From assembly GCF_001641695.1 (NCBI RefSeq), contig NZ_LSEF01000100.1, forward strand, positions 163,441-227,440: a DNA stretch of 64,000 nt, read 5' to 3'. The position numbers were made by a program, and so were the translations under genes. Origin of the DNA: Bradyrhizobium neotropicale. GTDB taxonomy: Bacteria > Pseudomonadota > Alphaproteobacteria > Rhizobiales > Xanthobacteraceae. Positions 53,401-62,331 of the stretch are shown piece by piece. The notes below the pieces were generated by a model that saw only the letters and a program-made list of their open reading frames with translations, made no database searches and was not told the origin of the DNA. Position 1 is the stretch's first letter. Each line of letters opens with the position of its first letter.

Positions 53401-54014
53401 CGCTGACATACACCGGCAGGAGCAGGGCAGCGTTTCCACCGATTGCATGGGTCGGCATCGCGCTGTTGCTGCTGGCGCTGCAGGCCTCGATCCTGTTCGC
53501 GATGGGGCGGGTGCCGATCTGCACCTGCGGCTACGTCAAGCTCTGGCATGGCGTGGTGAACAGTTCGGAGAATTCCCAGCACATCGCCGACTGGTATAGT
53601 TTCTCGCACATCCTTCACGGCTTCCTGTTCTATGGACTGACCTGGTTCCTGTTCTCGCGCCTGCCGTTCCTGCGACTGTCCTGGCCGGCGCGGCTGATCA
53701 TCGCCATGCTGATCGAAGGCGCCTGGGAGATCGTCGAGAATTCGCCGTTCATCATCGAGCGCTATCGCGCCGGCACGATCTCGCTGGATTATTACGGCGA
53801 CAGCATAGTCAATTCGATCTCGGACACGCTGTTCATGGTGCTGGGTTTCCTCGCGGCACGTACTCTGCCGGTCTCGGCCACTATCGTGATCGGTCTCGCC
53901 TTCGAGGTCATGTTGGCGCTGCATATTCGCGACAATCTGACGCTGAACATCCTGATGCTGATCCATCCGATCGACGCCGTGAAACAATGGCAGTCGGGCC
54001 CGCCGATCATCTGA
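53397..54014 (+). CDS. DUF2585 family membrane protein
   Basis: A 205-residue protein with four probable TM helices (about residues 14-36, 70-90, 96-115 and 150-185). The conserved region between them has GRVPICTCGYVKLWHGVVNSSENSQHIADWYSFSHILHG, typical of DUF2585/UPF0314. No function is known; the Cys and His residues suggest possible metal binding. The start is a GTG at 53397 overlapping the GNAT stop (an alternative GTG lies 9 nt upstream). hslU follows 49 nt later. Confidence 0.85.
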   Translation: MTLTYTGRSRAAFPPIAWVGIALLLLALQASILFAMGRVPICTCGYVKLWHGVVNSSENSQHIADWYSFSHILHGFLFYGLTWFLFSRLPFLRLSWPARLIIAMLIEGAWEIVENSPFIIERYRAGTISLDYYGDSIVNSISDTLFMVLGFLAARTLPVSATIVIGLAFEVMLALHIRDNLTLNILMLIHPIDAVKQWQSGPPII

Positions 54015-54063
54015 CACAAAAAAGCGGCTTGTCCCGGCCTGCTTCTGACCCTAGCTAAGACCC

Positions 54064-55368
54064 ATGACAGACTTCTCCCCCCGCGAAATCGTTTCCGAAC
54101 TGGACCGTTTCATCGTCGGCCAATCCGACGCCAAGCGCGCCGTCTCCATCGCGCTCCGGAACCGCTGGCGCCGCCAGCAGCTCCAGGGCTCCTTGCGCGA
54201 AGAGGTGCTGCCGAAGAACATTTTGATGATCGGCCCGACCGGCGTCGGCAAGACCGAGATCGCGCGCCGCCTCGCCAAGCTTGCGAACGCGCCGTTCCTT
54301 AAAGTTGAGGCCACCAAGTTCACCGAGGTCGGCTATGTCGGCCGCGACGTCGAGCAGATCGTGCGCGATCTCGTCGAGGTCGCGATCTCCCAGGTGCGCG
54401 AGCGCAAGCGCAAGGACGTGCAGGCACGCGCACAGCTCGCTGCGGAGGAGCGCGTGCTCGACGCGCTGGTCGGCGCCAATTCCAGCGCCGCGACGCGGGA
54501 GTCTTTTCGCAAGAAGCTGCGCGCCGGCGAGCTCAACGACAAGGAAATCGAGATCGAGACGCAGTCCTCCGGCAGCGGCTTTCCGATGTTCGAGATCCCG
54601 GGCATGCCGGGCGCGCAGATGGGCGCGATCTCGATCGGCGATATCTTCGGCAAGCTGGGCGGCCGCAGCAAGACGCGGCGCCTGACGGTAGAGGGCTCGC
54701 ACGAGATTCTCGTCAACGAGGAATCCGACAAGCTACTGGACAACGATCAGTTGACGCTGGAGGCGATCAGCGCGGTCGAGAACAACGGCATCGTGTTCCT
54801 GGACGAGATCGACAAGATCTGCGCGCGCGAGGGCCGCGTCGGCGGCGATGTCTCGCGCGAGGGTGTGCAACGCGATCTGCTGCCGCTGATCGAAGGAACC
54901 ACGGTCTCGACCAAGCACGGCGCGGTGAAGACCGACCACATCCTGTTCATCGCCTCGGGCGCCTTCCACGTCGCAAAACCCTCCGACCTCTTGCCGGAAT
55001 TGCAGGGCCGCTTGCCGATCCGCGTCGAATTGCAGGCGCTCAGCCGTGACGACATGCGGCGCATCCTCACCGAGCCCGAGGCCTCGCTGATCAAGCAATA
55101 TGTCGCGCTGCTGCAGACCGAGGGCGTCACGCTCGACATCACCGATGACGCCATCGATGCGCTCGCCGACATCGCAGTAGCCGTCAATTCGACGGTCGAG
55201 AACATCGGCGCGCGGCGGCTCCAGACCGTGATGGAGCGGGTGCTGGACGAGATTTCCTTCACCGCGCCCGACCGCAATGGCGACACCATCCGAGTCGATG
55301 CGGACTACGTGCAGAAGCACATCGGCGATCTCGCCAAGAACGCCGATCTGAGCCGGTTCATTTTGTAA
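54064..55368 (+). CDS. hslU: ATP-dependent protease ATPase subunit HslU
   Basis: A 434-residue AAA+ unfoldase. FSPREIVSELDRFIVGQSDAKRAV is the N-terminus. GPTGVGKTEIARRLAKLANAPFLKVEATKFTEVGYVGRDVE has Walker A and the conserved loop, GIVFLDEIDKI is Walker B, and QGRLPIRVELQALSRDD is the arginine-finger region. The C-terminal DLSRFIL tail inserts into HslV. It forms the protease with HslV, 1.3 kb upstream. I saw no strong heat-shock promoter directly before it. Confidence 0.97.
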   Translation: MTDFSPREIVSELDRFIVGQSDAKRAVSIALRNRWRRQQLQGSLREEVLPKNILMIGPTGVGKTEIARRLAKLANAPFLKVEATKFTEVGYVGRDVEQIVRDLVEVAISQVRERKRKDVQARAQLAAEERVLDALVGANSSAATRESFRKKLRAGELNDKEIEIETQSSGSGFPMFEIPGMPGAQMGAISIGDIFGKLGGRSKTRRLTVEGSHEILVNEESDKLLDNDQLTLEAISAVENNGIVFLDEIDKICAREGRVGGDVSREGVQRDLLPLIEGTTVSTKHGAVKTDHILFIASGAFHVAKPSDLLPELQGRLPIRVELQALSRDDMRRILTEPEASLIKQYVALLQTEGVTLDITDDAIDALADIAVAVNSTVENIGARRLQTVMERVLDEISFTAPDRNGDTIRVDADYVQKHIGDLAKNADLSRFIL

Positions 55369-55443
55369 TTCTGGGCGAGACGACATTCACCGCCGTCTCG
55401 TGATCGCGGCGCTCGTCACGCGCGTGGGGATCGTGCGGCAGAT

Positions 55444-56034
55444 CTAGAATCTGGCGCGACGTATTCGAACGTAGAGCGCGCCCTCACCGCCATGGCCGAC
55501 ATGCGCCTCCTCGAATCCGACGACGAAGGCGCGGAATTCCGGCAGGCTGAGCCATTCCGGCACCTGGCGGCGCAGCACGCCGCTTTCGCCGCCGCTCCGG
55601 CCCTTGCCGGTGATGACGAGCACGAAAGTCAGGCCGTCATGATGGGCCCGCTGCAGGAAGCCCGACAGGGCGCGATGGGCGCGCGTCTGGGTCATGCCGT
55701 GCAGGTCGAGCCGGGCCTCGATCTCGCTGCGCCCGCGCGACAATTTTGTCCGCTCGCGCTTGCCGAGCGGCGCCAGCGGCGGCATGGCCGGTTTTGCAAC
55801 ACGTGGCGACGGCGCAGCGGCAACGGTCCTGGCCGAGGACGCGGGTCTGGGAGCGGATGCTGAGGGCGATGGCTCGGGGCGCGGTGTTGGATGCGCCTTC
55901 ACCGGGCGATGCTTCCTCAGCGGTTTGATCTGTTTTGCGACCTGGTCCCACAACTCGCGCTCCTCCTCGCTGAGCGCGCGGCGGCGCGGCGAGGGACGAG
56001 GCTCCAGCACGGGCGGACGGGATGATCGCTTCAT
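55444..56034 (-). CDS. Smr domain protein (MutS2-type C-terminal nuclease family)
   Basis: A 196-residue protein with a Pro/Arg-rich N-terminal half and a C-terminal Smr domain (about residues 100-190). EARLDLHGMTQTRAHRALSGFL is the LDLHG start, and GLTFVLVITGKGRSG and the late RARF end are characteristic. Smr domains nick or bind branched DNA or act as RNA endonucleases; the substrate here is unknown. Its ATG overlaps the mltA stop by 4 nt, so it is in that operon (Tim44-like protein, mltA, smr). Confidence 0.9.
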   Translation of the reverse strand: MKRSSRPPVLEPRPSPRRRALSEEERELWDQVAKQIKPLRKHRPVKAHPTPRPEPSPSASAPRPASSARTVAAAPSPRVAKPAMPPLAPLGKRERTKLSRGRSEIEARLDLHGMTQTRAHRALSGFLQRAHHDGLTFVLVITGKGRSGGESGVLRRQVPEWLSLPEFRAFVVGFEEAHVGHGGEGALYVRIRRARF

Positions 56035-57617
56035 TGCCGGTTGGAACGACGGTTCACCTGACGGCGCGGCTCGCGGGCGGGCTTGATGTTGGGGCGCGGC
56101 TCCGGCAACGGCACCGGGCTCGCCACCGCGACGGTGGCGTCCTTGGCTTGTGGCACGGCAGGTGAGGCGGCGCCAGCTTTCCCTGAGTCAGCAGGTTTCG
56201 CCGCGATCGCCGCGCTCTTCGGGTCCTTCGCGGGATCGGTTTGCGGAAACAGCTTTGCGATCTTGGCCGACGGCCGCGGATCCGGCACCGGCAGCCTCGC
56301 CCCGCGCGCGATCGGATCGAGGCTCTTCGGCACCAGCATCACGAAATGCATGCTGTGGCGCAGCCGTCCCGAGACGCGGCCGGCCTCCTGACCTGCGCCG
56401 AAATAGAGATCGGCGCGCGCCGGTCCAATGATGGCCGAGCCGGTGTCCTGCGCGATCATCAGACGATGGAACGGGGTCTTGGACCGTTCGGAATCGATCG
56501 GCAGTTCGCCTTCGATGAAGAACGGCGTGCCGTAGACGTGGAGCGATTTGTCGACCGCGATCGAGCGGCCGGCCGTGAGCGGAATGCCTTGCGCGCCGAC
56601 CGCCTCGTCCTTGTCGGAGAGGTTGACCTCGCGGAAAAAGATGTAGGCGCGATTTTGGCGGCGCAGCTCCTTCGCGCCATCGGGGTTTTGCGTCATCCAC
56701 TCCCGGATCCTCTGCATCGACATCTCCTCCTTCGGGATGATGCCGCGCTCGATCAGGATGCGACCGACGGCCGTGTAGGGATAGCCGTTATAGGCGTCGT
56801 AGTTGAGGCGGACGGTTCCGCCGTCGTCGAACTTGATCCGCGCCGAGCCCTGAATTTGCGCGAACAGGAGATCGGTCGGATCCTTCAGCCAGGCGATCTC
56901 GAGCCCGCGGCCGGCGATCTTGCCGTCCTCGATCTCGCCGCGGTCGTAATAGGGCACCAGCTTGCGGCGCCCGATCTTGCGGTAGACCGGTCCCTTGTTG
57001 GGCAGGCTGACTGAATCCTGCTTGTAGCCGCGCACGAACAGGTTGGAGGGGCGGCGATAGACCGGGACGTTGTAGACGTCTGTCTGTGTGCGGGAGCCCT
57101 CCAGCACCGGCTCGTAATAGCCGGTGACAAAACCGTCGGGCTCGCCGAGGCGCGAGATGCGCAGCGGCGAGAAATTGCTCTCGAAGAAGGCCCTCGCTTT
57201 GGCGTCGTCGGTGAGCTCGAGCGATTTGGCGGCCCGGCAGGGTTCGCTCAGCGAGGCACCGAGCGCCTTGAATTCGCCTTTGGATTCGACCGTGCCATTT
57301 TGCGCATTGATCGAGCGGCAGCTGGCGCGGAAGGTCTTGTAGGCTGCGAGATGATCGTCCTCGTTCCAACCCTTCACATCAGCCCAGGCCAGCGGCAGAT
57401 ATTGTGCGCCGGGGATTTCGAACGGCAGGGGAAGCTGCGGGTAGGGCAAGGCCCGTACCGGTAGTGCGGCCGCATCAGGAAGATGGTGGTGATGACTGCG
57501 GTAGTGACGCCGCGCCGCTTCGGCGCCGAGCGAAAACGACGATAGCGCGACGACACCTGCGCAAAGCGCCGTCGCGCTATTCTTCAGGAAAGCCTTAATT
57601 CGCGCTTCCGGTGCCAA
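56031..57617 (-). CDS. mltA: Membrane-bound lytic murein transglycosylase A
   Basis: A roughly 528-residue lytic transglycosylase that cleaves peptidoglycan to 1,6-anhydromuropeptides. The MltA domain contains FVTGYYEPVLEGSRTQT, the 3D-type C-terminal domain has AQDTGSAIIGPARADLYFGAG (with the catalytic Asp), and then HFVMLVPKSLDPIARG. A ~100-residue Pro-rich tail follows. No lipobox is visible; the N-terminus (ALCAGVVALSSFSLGAEA) reads as a Sec signal. No ATG fits: I propose a TTG at 57617, overlapping the Tim44-like gene by 23 nt, but the start is uncertain. Confidence 0.88.
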   Translation of the reverse strand: MAPEARIKAFLKNSATALCAGVVALSSFSLGAEAARRHYRSHHHHLPDAAALPVRALPYPQLPLPFEIPGAQYLPLAWADVKGWNEDDHLAAYKTFRASCRSINAQNGTVESKGEFKALGASLSEPCRAAKSLELTDDAKARAFFESNFSPLRISRLGEPDGFVTGYYEPVLEGSRTQTDVYNVPVYRRPSNLFVRGYKQDSVSLPNKGPVYRKIGRRKLVPYYDRGEIEDGKIAGRGLEIAWLKDPTDLLFAQIQGSARIKFDDGGTVRLNYDAYNGYPYTAVGRILIERGIIPKEEMSMQRIREWMTQNPDGAKELRRQNRAYIFFREVNLSDKDEAVGAQGIPLTAGRSIAVDKSLHVYGTPFFIEGELPIDSERSKTPFHRLMIAQDTGSAIIGPARADLYFGAGQEAGRVSGRLRHSMHFVMLVPKSLDPIARGARLPVPDPRPSAKIAKLFPQTDPAKDPKSAAIAAKPADSGKAGAASPAVPQAKDATVAVASPVPLPEPRPNIKPAREPRRQVNRRSNRQ

Positions 57618-58299
57618 CCAGCTTCCAGTTCGGATCGCGAGAGGTGGTATCGCGGGCAAACGTCCAGATATCGGTGATGTCGGCGACCTTGTCGGCGTTG
57701 CCATCGACGATGTTGCCGGCCTTGTCGCGGGTGACCGAGATCATCTGCGAGACGAAGCGTACGGTAAGCTGCGCGGTGCGGTCGCGAAGCTCCGCGCCGA
57801 CGAGCTCGGCCTTGTCGATCGAGACGAAGCGCGTCTCGGTCTTCTGCTCGTTCTTCTCGCGCTCCTTGATCGCGGCATCGAAGCTCTCATAGACCTCCGA
57901 CGACAACAGGTCGCGCAGCGCGCGGCGGTCGCCATTGGCAAAGGCCAGCACGATCATCTCGTAGGCGCCGCGCGCGCCGGACAGGAAATGCCGGGGATCG
58001 AACGCGGAGTCCTTCTCGACGATGGCATCGAGACCCTGCGCCAGCGCAGTGCCGGGTTCGGTCAGACCTTTCCAGCGATCGGACGGCGGGGTCGGTTCGG
58101 CGGTCGGCGCCGGCGGGGCCTGGTCGATCACCTTGCCCGGCATGGTCACGACGTTCTTGTCCTGGGCACCCTGGAGCGCATTGCGGGCGGTGCGGTCAAA
58201 AGGCGGACGCTCGTTGCCCGTCCGCTGGCCCAGCACACTGCGGAGCCGCAGGAAGATAAAGACCGCCAGCGCTAGGAAGATGATGGTGTAGATATCCAC
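57595..58299 (-). CDS. Tim44-like domain protein
   Basis: A 234-residue protein with one N-terminal membrane anchor (DIYTIIFLALAVFIFLRL), a polar linker (about residues 30-80) and a C-terminal Tim44-like domain containing RGAYEMIVLAFANGDRRALRDLLSSEVYESFDAAI and VRFVSQMISVTRDKAGNIVDG. In mitochondria Tim44 recruits Hsp70 to the import pore; the bacterial proteins are often called TimA-like and have no settled role. The start is a GTG at 58299. It precedes mltA and smr in one operon and lies divergent from secB. Confidence 0.87.
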   Translation of the reverse strand: MDIYTIIFLALAVFIFLRLRSVLGQRTGNERPPFDRTARNALQGAQDKNVVTMPGKVIDQAPPAPTAEPTPPSDRWKGLTEPGTALAQGLDAIVEKDSAFDPRHFLSGARGAYEMIVLAFANGDRRALRDLLSSEVYESFDAAIKEREKNEQKTETRFVSIDKAELVGAELRDRTAQLTVRFVSQMISVTRDKAGNIVDGNADKVADITDIWTFARDTTSRDPNWKLVGTGSAN

Positions 58300-58717
58300 G
58301 TCGTATTCGCTTTCTGGTCTGGTCTTCGAGAGAGGTGTTCGCCGGGAAAATCGCTCCGGCCAGTAGACCGTTCCATGCTGGAACGGCAAGACTTCGTCGC
58401 CATTTTAGGTCCGGCTCTCAGAGGCCGACGTCGGGCTCATTGGATGTAGGCACGAAATCTTGCCCGGCCAATGGCGCCTTTTGGCACAGTGGCGATTGTA
58501 GCGCGTTTTATGCTTAAGGGGAAACCCGATCCTGCCCGGAAATCGCGCATCTTCAATTGTTTAAGGCGCGATTTCGCAGGTGGGGCGGGCCGGACGTCAC
58601 ACTTATGGACGGCGTCCCGGATACCCCATCCGGGGCCGTTCGTCCTTGTGGAACGAGGCGGGCCTATGTTAGCCAACCGCCGCGAAATTCAGCCCATTCG
58701 GGTAAGGAGAGATTTTC
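58300..58717. other. Divergent promoter region between Tim44-like gene and secB
   Basis: A 418-bp gene-free region. Short frames here lack any recognisable protein or ribosome-binding site. In several Alphaproteobacteria, as I recall, an fxsA gene lies at this place; it is not present. The region should contain the secB promoter; the AT-rich patch near 58553-58563 (TTCAATTGTTT) is a candidate. A strong RBS (AAGGAGA) precedes secB. Confidence 0.5.
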
Positions 58718-59197
58718 ATGACGAACGGCAACGGCACCCCTCCCGAGGCGGCCCAGGCTCCCCAGCTCAACGTGCTGGCGCAGTACACCAAGGACCTCTC
58801 GTTCGAAAATCCGAACGCCCCGGGCTCGCTCCAGCAGCAGAGCCAGCCCCCGCAGATCAACATCCAGATCAACGTCACCGCCAATAACCTCAGCGAACAG
58901 GAATTCGAGGTGACGCTGTCGGTCGAGGGCAAGGCCGAGACCGCGGGCAAGGTGATGTTCTCCTTCGAGCTCGCCTATGCCGGCGTGTTCCGGATCGTCA
59001 ACGTGCCGCAGGAAAACCTGCATCCGCTGGTGATGATCGAGTGCCCGCGCCTGCTGTTCCCGTTCGCCCGCGAGATCATCGCCACGGCGGTACGCGACGG
59101 AGGGTTCCCGCCCCTGATGCTGGATCCGGTCGACTTCGTCGGCCTCTACCGCCAGAACATGGAGCGGCAGATGGCCGCTCAGAGTGGTCAGGCCTAA
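58718..59197 (+). CDS. secB: Protein-export chaperone SecB
   Basis: A 159-residue tetrameric chaperone that delivers preproteins to SecA. The core has PQINIQINVTANNLSEQEFEVTLSVEGKAE, ELAYAGVFRIVNVPQENLHPLVMIECPRLLFPFAREIIA, and GGFPPLMLDPVDFVGLYRQNM, which is very standard. The N-terminal ~25 residues are Gly/Ala/Pro-rich. The stop codon overlaps the stop of convergent dnaQ (CTAA shared). Confidence 0.98.
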   Translation: MTNGNGTPPEAAQAPQLNVLAQYTKDLSFENPNAPGSLQQQSQPPQINIQINVTANNLSEQEFEVTLSVEGKAETAGKVMFSFELAYAGVFRIVNVPQENLHPLVMIECPRLLFPFAREIIATAVRDGGFPPLMLDPVDFVGLYRQNMERQMAAQSGQA

Positions 59198-59910
59198 CCA
59201 GCCGGACCGGCAGCTGGAGCAGGCAGGAACTCGTTCCAGATCGCCTTGTCGCCGAGCGTGGCAATGAAGGTCCGGTGGGCCTCGCGCTCGGCGTCGGAAA
59301 TCCGTGGTGCAAGCGGCGTCGGCCGCTGCCGCCGTGGCGCTTCGCCGGCCGCACTGACCCGAATCTCCTCGTTCTCCGAGGCCAGGATAAGCTGCGACTG
59401 CCGCGCCCCGATCAGATCGACATAGACTTCGGCGAGCAGCTCGGCGTCGAGCAACGCGCCGTGCTTGGTGCGGTGGGAATTGTCGATCGCATAGCGCGAG
59501 CAGAGATCGTCGAGCCGGTTGGACACGCCGGGATGCTTGCGCCGCGCCAGCAGAAGCGTATCCACCAGCCGGTCGCGTGGAATCGCCACGCGCTTGATCC
59601 GGTCGAGTTCGGCATTGATGAAGCTGATGTCGAACGAGGCGTTGTGGATCACCAGCGGCGCATCGCCGATGAATTCCAGAAACTCGTCGACGACCTCGTG
59701 AAACAGCGGCTTGGTCGCGAGAAATTCGCTCGACAGTCCGTGCACCGCGAAGGCCTCCGCCGGCATATCCCTTTCGGGATTGATATAGCGGTGGAATGTC
59801 TGGCCCGTCGGCATGCGGTTGAAGATCTCGACGCAGCCGACTTCGACCAGGCGATCGCCACGGAGGGGATCGAGGCCGGTGGTTTCAGTGTCGAGGACGA
59901 TTTCGCGCAT
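59194..59910 (-). CDS. dnaQ: DNA polymerase III epsilon subunit (3'-5' exonuclease)
   Basis: A 238-residue proofreading exonuclease. REIVLDTETTGLDPLRGDRLVEVGCVEI holds the D-x-E acids, HNASFDISFINAEL holds the third Asp, and HGALLDAELLAEVY the H-x(4)-D pair. The C-terminal extension (about residues 185-238) has little similarity to E. coli. It lies 37 nt downstream of coaE and converges on secB. Confidence 0.96.
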   Translation of the reverse strand: MREIVLDTETTGLDPLRGDRLVEVGCVEIFNRMPTGQTFHRYINPERDMPAEAFAVHGLSSEFLATKPLFHEVVDEFLEFIGDAPLVIHNASFDISFINAELDRIKRVAIPRDRLVDTLLLARRKHPGVSNRLDDLCSRYAIDNSHRTKHGALLDAELLAEVYVDLIGARQSQLILASENEEIRVSAAGEAPRRQRPTPLAPRISDAEREAHRTFIATLGDKAIWNEFLPAPAAGPAG

Positions 59911-59947
59911 AATTCAAGAGATCTGAGAGGCCGGTTGAAACGGCGAA

Positions 59948-60547
59948 TCAGCTTCGCCGCTGCGGCATCTTAACGACCTCGGCCAGAATGTCCCTGATCT
60001 GGGCGCGCACCGGCTCAAGTCCGTGGGACGTATCCACGATGAAATCAGCACGCTTGCGCTTCTCGGCGTCGGGCGTCTGCTTGGCGATGATGGCGTCGAG
60101 CTTGGCCTCGTCCATCGTGCCGCGGGCGAGCACGCGCTCGCGCTGAAGTTCCGGCGAGGTCGACACCACGACCACGGCATCGACCCTTTTCTCGCCGCCG
60201 GTTTCGAACAGCAGCGGAATGTCCAGCACCACGACCGGCGCCTTGGCGGCCTCCGCATCGGCAAAGAATTTCTGCCGTGAGGCACCGAGCATTGGGTGAA
60301 CGATCTGCTCGAGCTGCTTGATGGCGGCGGGATCGTGCACCACACGCGCGGACAGTTTGGTCCGGTCGACCTTGCCGCCCGCCGTGGTGCCGGGGAAGGC
60401 GGCCTCGATCGCCGGCGCCGCCTCGCCCTCATATAATTGATGGACGGCGGCATCGGCGTCGTAGACGGGAACGCCAGCCTCCGCGAACAATTTCGCGGTG
60501 GTGGATTTTCCCATCCCGATCGAGCCGGTCAGTCCGAGGATCCGCAT
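59948..60547 (-). CDS. coaE: Dephospho-CoA kinase
   Basis: A 199-residue P-loop kinase for the last step of CoA synthesis. MRILGLTGSIGMGKSTTAKLFAEAGVPVYDADAAVHQLY is diagnostic, and VVLDIPLLFETGGEKRVDAVVVV and RADFIVDTSHGLE are the lid and C-terminal parts. Start at 60547; an upstream ATG would overlap maf. It is separated by 23 nt from maf, with no aroE between them as seen in many other Alphaproteobacteria. Confidence 0.97.
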   Translation of the reverse strand: MRILGLTGSIGMGKSTTAKLFAEAGVPVYDADAAVHQLYEGEAAPAIEAAFPGTTAGGKVDRTKLSARVVHDPAAIKQLEQIVHPMLGASRQKFFADAEAAKAPVVVLDIPLLFETGGEKRVDAVVVVSTSPELQRERVLARGTMDEAKLDAIIAKQTPDAEKRKRADFIVDTSHGLEPVRAQIRDILAEVVKMPQRRS

Positions 60548-60570
60548 CAGCCCAAAACCATCTCTGCCAT

Positions 60571-61179
60571 TCACACCGCAACTAGCCGTTCGCGCCGCAG
60601 GAACGCAAGCAGAGGCAGGAGCGGCAGGCCGAGAATGGTGAAATGGTCGCCCTCGATCCGCTCGAACAGATGGATTCCCAGGCCTTCGAGCTGATAGGCG
60701 CCGACGCTGGAGGTGACGGCCTCGCCGGCCGCGTCCAGATAGGCCGTGAGCTCGGCCTCGGTCATCTGCCGCATGGTCATGTGCGCGACCGACACATGTT
60801 CGAAGACAATCTGCCCATCATGAGCCACGGCCAAGGCGGAATTCAGCTCGTGGCTCAGGCCGGCGAGATCGCGCAATTGCGCCATGGCCTGGGCGCGGCC
60901 CGCGGGCTTGTTGAAGAGACGCTCGCCCAGCGCCAGCGTCTGATCGGCCCCGATCACATAGGCGCCCGGATGATTCACCGAGACCGTCTTGGCCTTTTCG
61001 CGCGCGAGCAGCAACGCGATCTCGCGCGGATTTGCAAGGCTTGACGCCGCCTGCACGCCGCGCTCGTCGATGTCGGCCACAATCGCCTGAAAATCCAGCC
61101 CGGCATTGGCCAGCAGCATTTTGCGCGCGCTGCTTTGCGACGCCAGGATCAAGGGAGATTCGCCGCGCCAGAGAGCCAT
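60571..61179 (-). CDS. Maf family nucleotide pyrophosphatase
   Basis: A 202-residue housecleaning nucleotidase. LILASQSSARKMLLANAGLDFQAIVADIDE, with the SxSxxR phosphate motif, and YVIGADQTLALGERLFNKP and VGAYQLEGLGIHLFERIEGDHFTILGLPLLPLL are the hallmark blocks. The YceF subfamily (7-methyl-GTP) or the dTTP/UTP subfamily is possible; the sequence alone does not settle it. Located between the PPDK regulator (10 nt after it) and coaE. Confidence 0.94.
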   Translation of the reverse strand: MALWRGESPLILASQSSARKMLLANAGLDFQAIVADIDERGVQAASSLANPREIALLLAREKAKTVSVNHPGAYVIGADQTLALGERLFNKPAGRAQAMAQLRDLAGLSHELNSALAVAHDGQIVFEHVSVAHMTMRQMTEAELTAYLDAAGEAVTSSVGAYQLEGLGIHLFERIEGDHFTILGLPLLPLLAFLRRERLVAV

Positions 61180-61189
61180 GGCCGAAAAC

Positions 61190-62029
61190 CTATTCCGAAG
61201 GCCGGTTGCGTTGCCGGTCGGAGTAGAGCTTCATGATCGCCGCGGCGGTTTCCTCGATCGACCGCCGCGTGACATCGAGCAGCGGCCAATCGTGTTTCGC
61301 GCTGAGCTTGCGGGCGAACGCGACTTCGTCGGCGACCGCCTGCCGGTCGGTGTAGGTGTCACTGCCGGAATTGGCGCCCATGGATAGCAGGCGGTTCTGG
61401 CGCACCTGGATCAATCGTTCCGGTGTCGCATGCAGGCTGACGACGAGCGGCCGTGTCAGCGTTCCCAACTGATCCGGCACCGGGATGCCCGGCACCAGCG
61501 GCACGTTGGCGGTGCGGATGCCGCGATTGGCGAGATAGATCGACGTCGGCGTCTTCGAGGTGCGGGACACGCCGACCAGGACGACGTCGGCCTCCTCAAG
61601 ACCTTCGACGTGCTGACCGTCGTCATGCATCATGGTGTAGTTCAGCGCGTCGATGCGCTTGAAATATTCGGCGTTGAGCACGTGCTGGGCGCCGACGCGG
61701 CCGGTGGTCGCAGCACCGAGGTAAGCTTCGAACAGCTGCATCACCGGGCCGATGATCGACAGGCTCGGAACGTTGATCTCTTTGCACTTGTTCTCGAGCC
61801 GCGAGACCAGATCTTTCTCGAGCAGCGTGAACAGCACGATTCCGGGCGCTTCCTCGATCTCGTCGAGCACGCGGTCGAGCTGCTTTTGGCTGCGCACCAG
61901 CGGATAGACATGCTCGACCGGCGTCACATTGGCGTATTGGGCCGCGACCGCGCGTGCCACGGTGATCAGCGTTTCACCGGTGGAGTCGGAGACGAGGTGC
62001 AGATGGAAATAATTGTTCGAGGTCGGCAC
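61190..62029 (-). CDS. Pyruvate, phosphate dikinase/PEP synthase regulatory protein (DUF299)
   Basis: A 279-residue bifunctional serine/threonine kinase and phosphotransferase that switches PPDK or PEP synthase on and off. FHLHLVSDSTGETLITVARAVAAQY is the N-terminus. The P-loop-like VVLVGVSRTSKTPTSIYLANRGIRTANVPLVPG is the catalytic core, with AFARKLSAKHDWPLLDVTRRSIEETAAAI near the end. In Caulobacter and Rickettsia this gene family borders the chromosomal origin, opposite hemE. It faces away from the gene-free region 62030-62489. Confidence 0.95.
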   Translation of the reverse strand: MPTSNNYFHLHLVSDSTGETLITVARAVAAQYANVTPVEHVYPLVRSQKQLDRVLDEIEEAPGIVLFTLLEKDLVSRLENKCKEINVPSLSIIGPVMQLFEAYLGAATTGRVGAQHVLNAEYFKRIDALNYTMMHDDGQHVEGLEEADVVLVGVSRTSKTPTSIYLANRGIRTANVPLVPGIPVPDQLGTLTRPLVVSLHATPERLIQVRQNRLLSMGANSGSDTYTDRQAVADEVAFARKLSAKHDWPLLDVTRRSIEETAAAIMKLYSDRQRNRPSE

Positions 62030-62331
62030 AGAAACTCTTTGAATTTCGATGGGGCGATTTGTGGATTTCTGTGGAGCTTAACCCCTCGGAAAGGGATGTG
62101 CGACACCAGGGGCGGGACAACGGCCAAGTTTCTTCACACCAGTGCCCGAAAGAACAAGTTGGACGCCTGCATGACCGTGAAGCGGGATTGCGCGGACAAG
62201 CCCCTTGATAAGCTGCCGACAGGTTAGCGCAAGTCCTTGATCGTGGACGGCTTATCCGGATCGGCCGGTTCCGCGCAGGATATGTTGATGGATGTGAACA
62301 AGCGCCCGTGAAGCGGCGGATGGTGTTGCGT

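Noticed and set aside
58437..58887. Short frames in the gap before secB as a possible fxsA or small gene
   Set aside because: No hydrophobic FxsA-like pattern and no ribosome-binding site; one overlaps secB in another frame.
62160..62230. Possible tRNA or small RNA in the gene-free region before hemJ
   Set aside because: No cloverleaf, T-loop (GGTTCGAAT) or terminator-like structure could be drawn.
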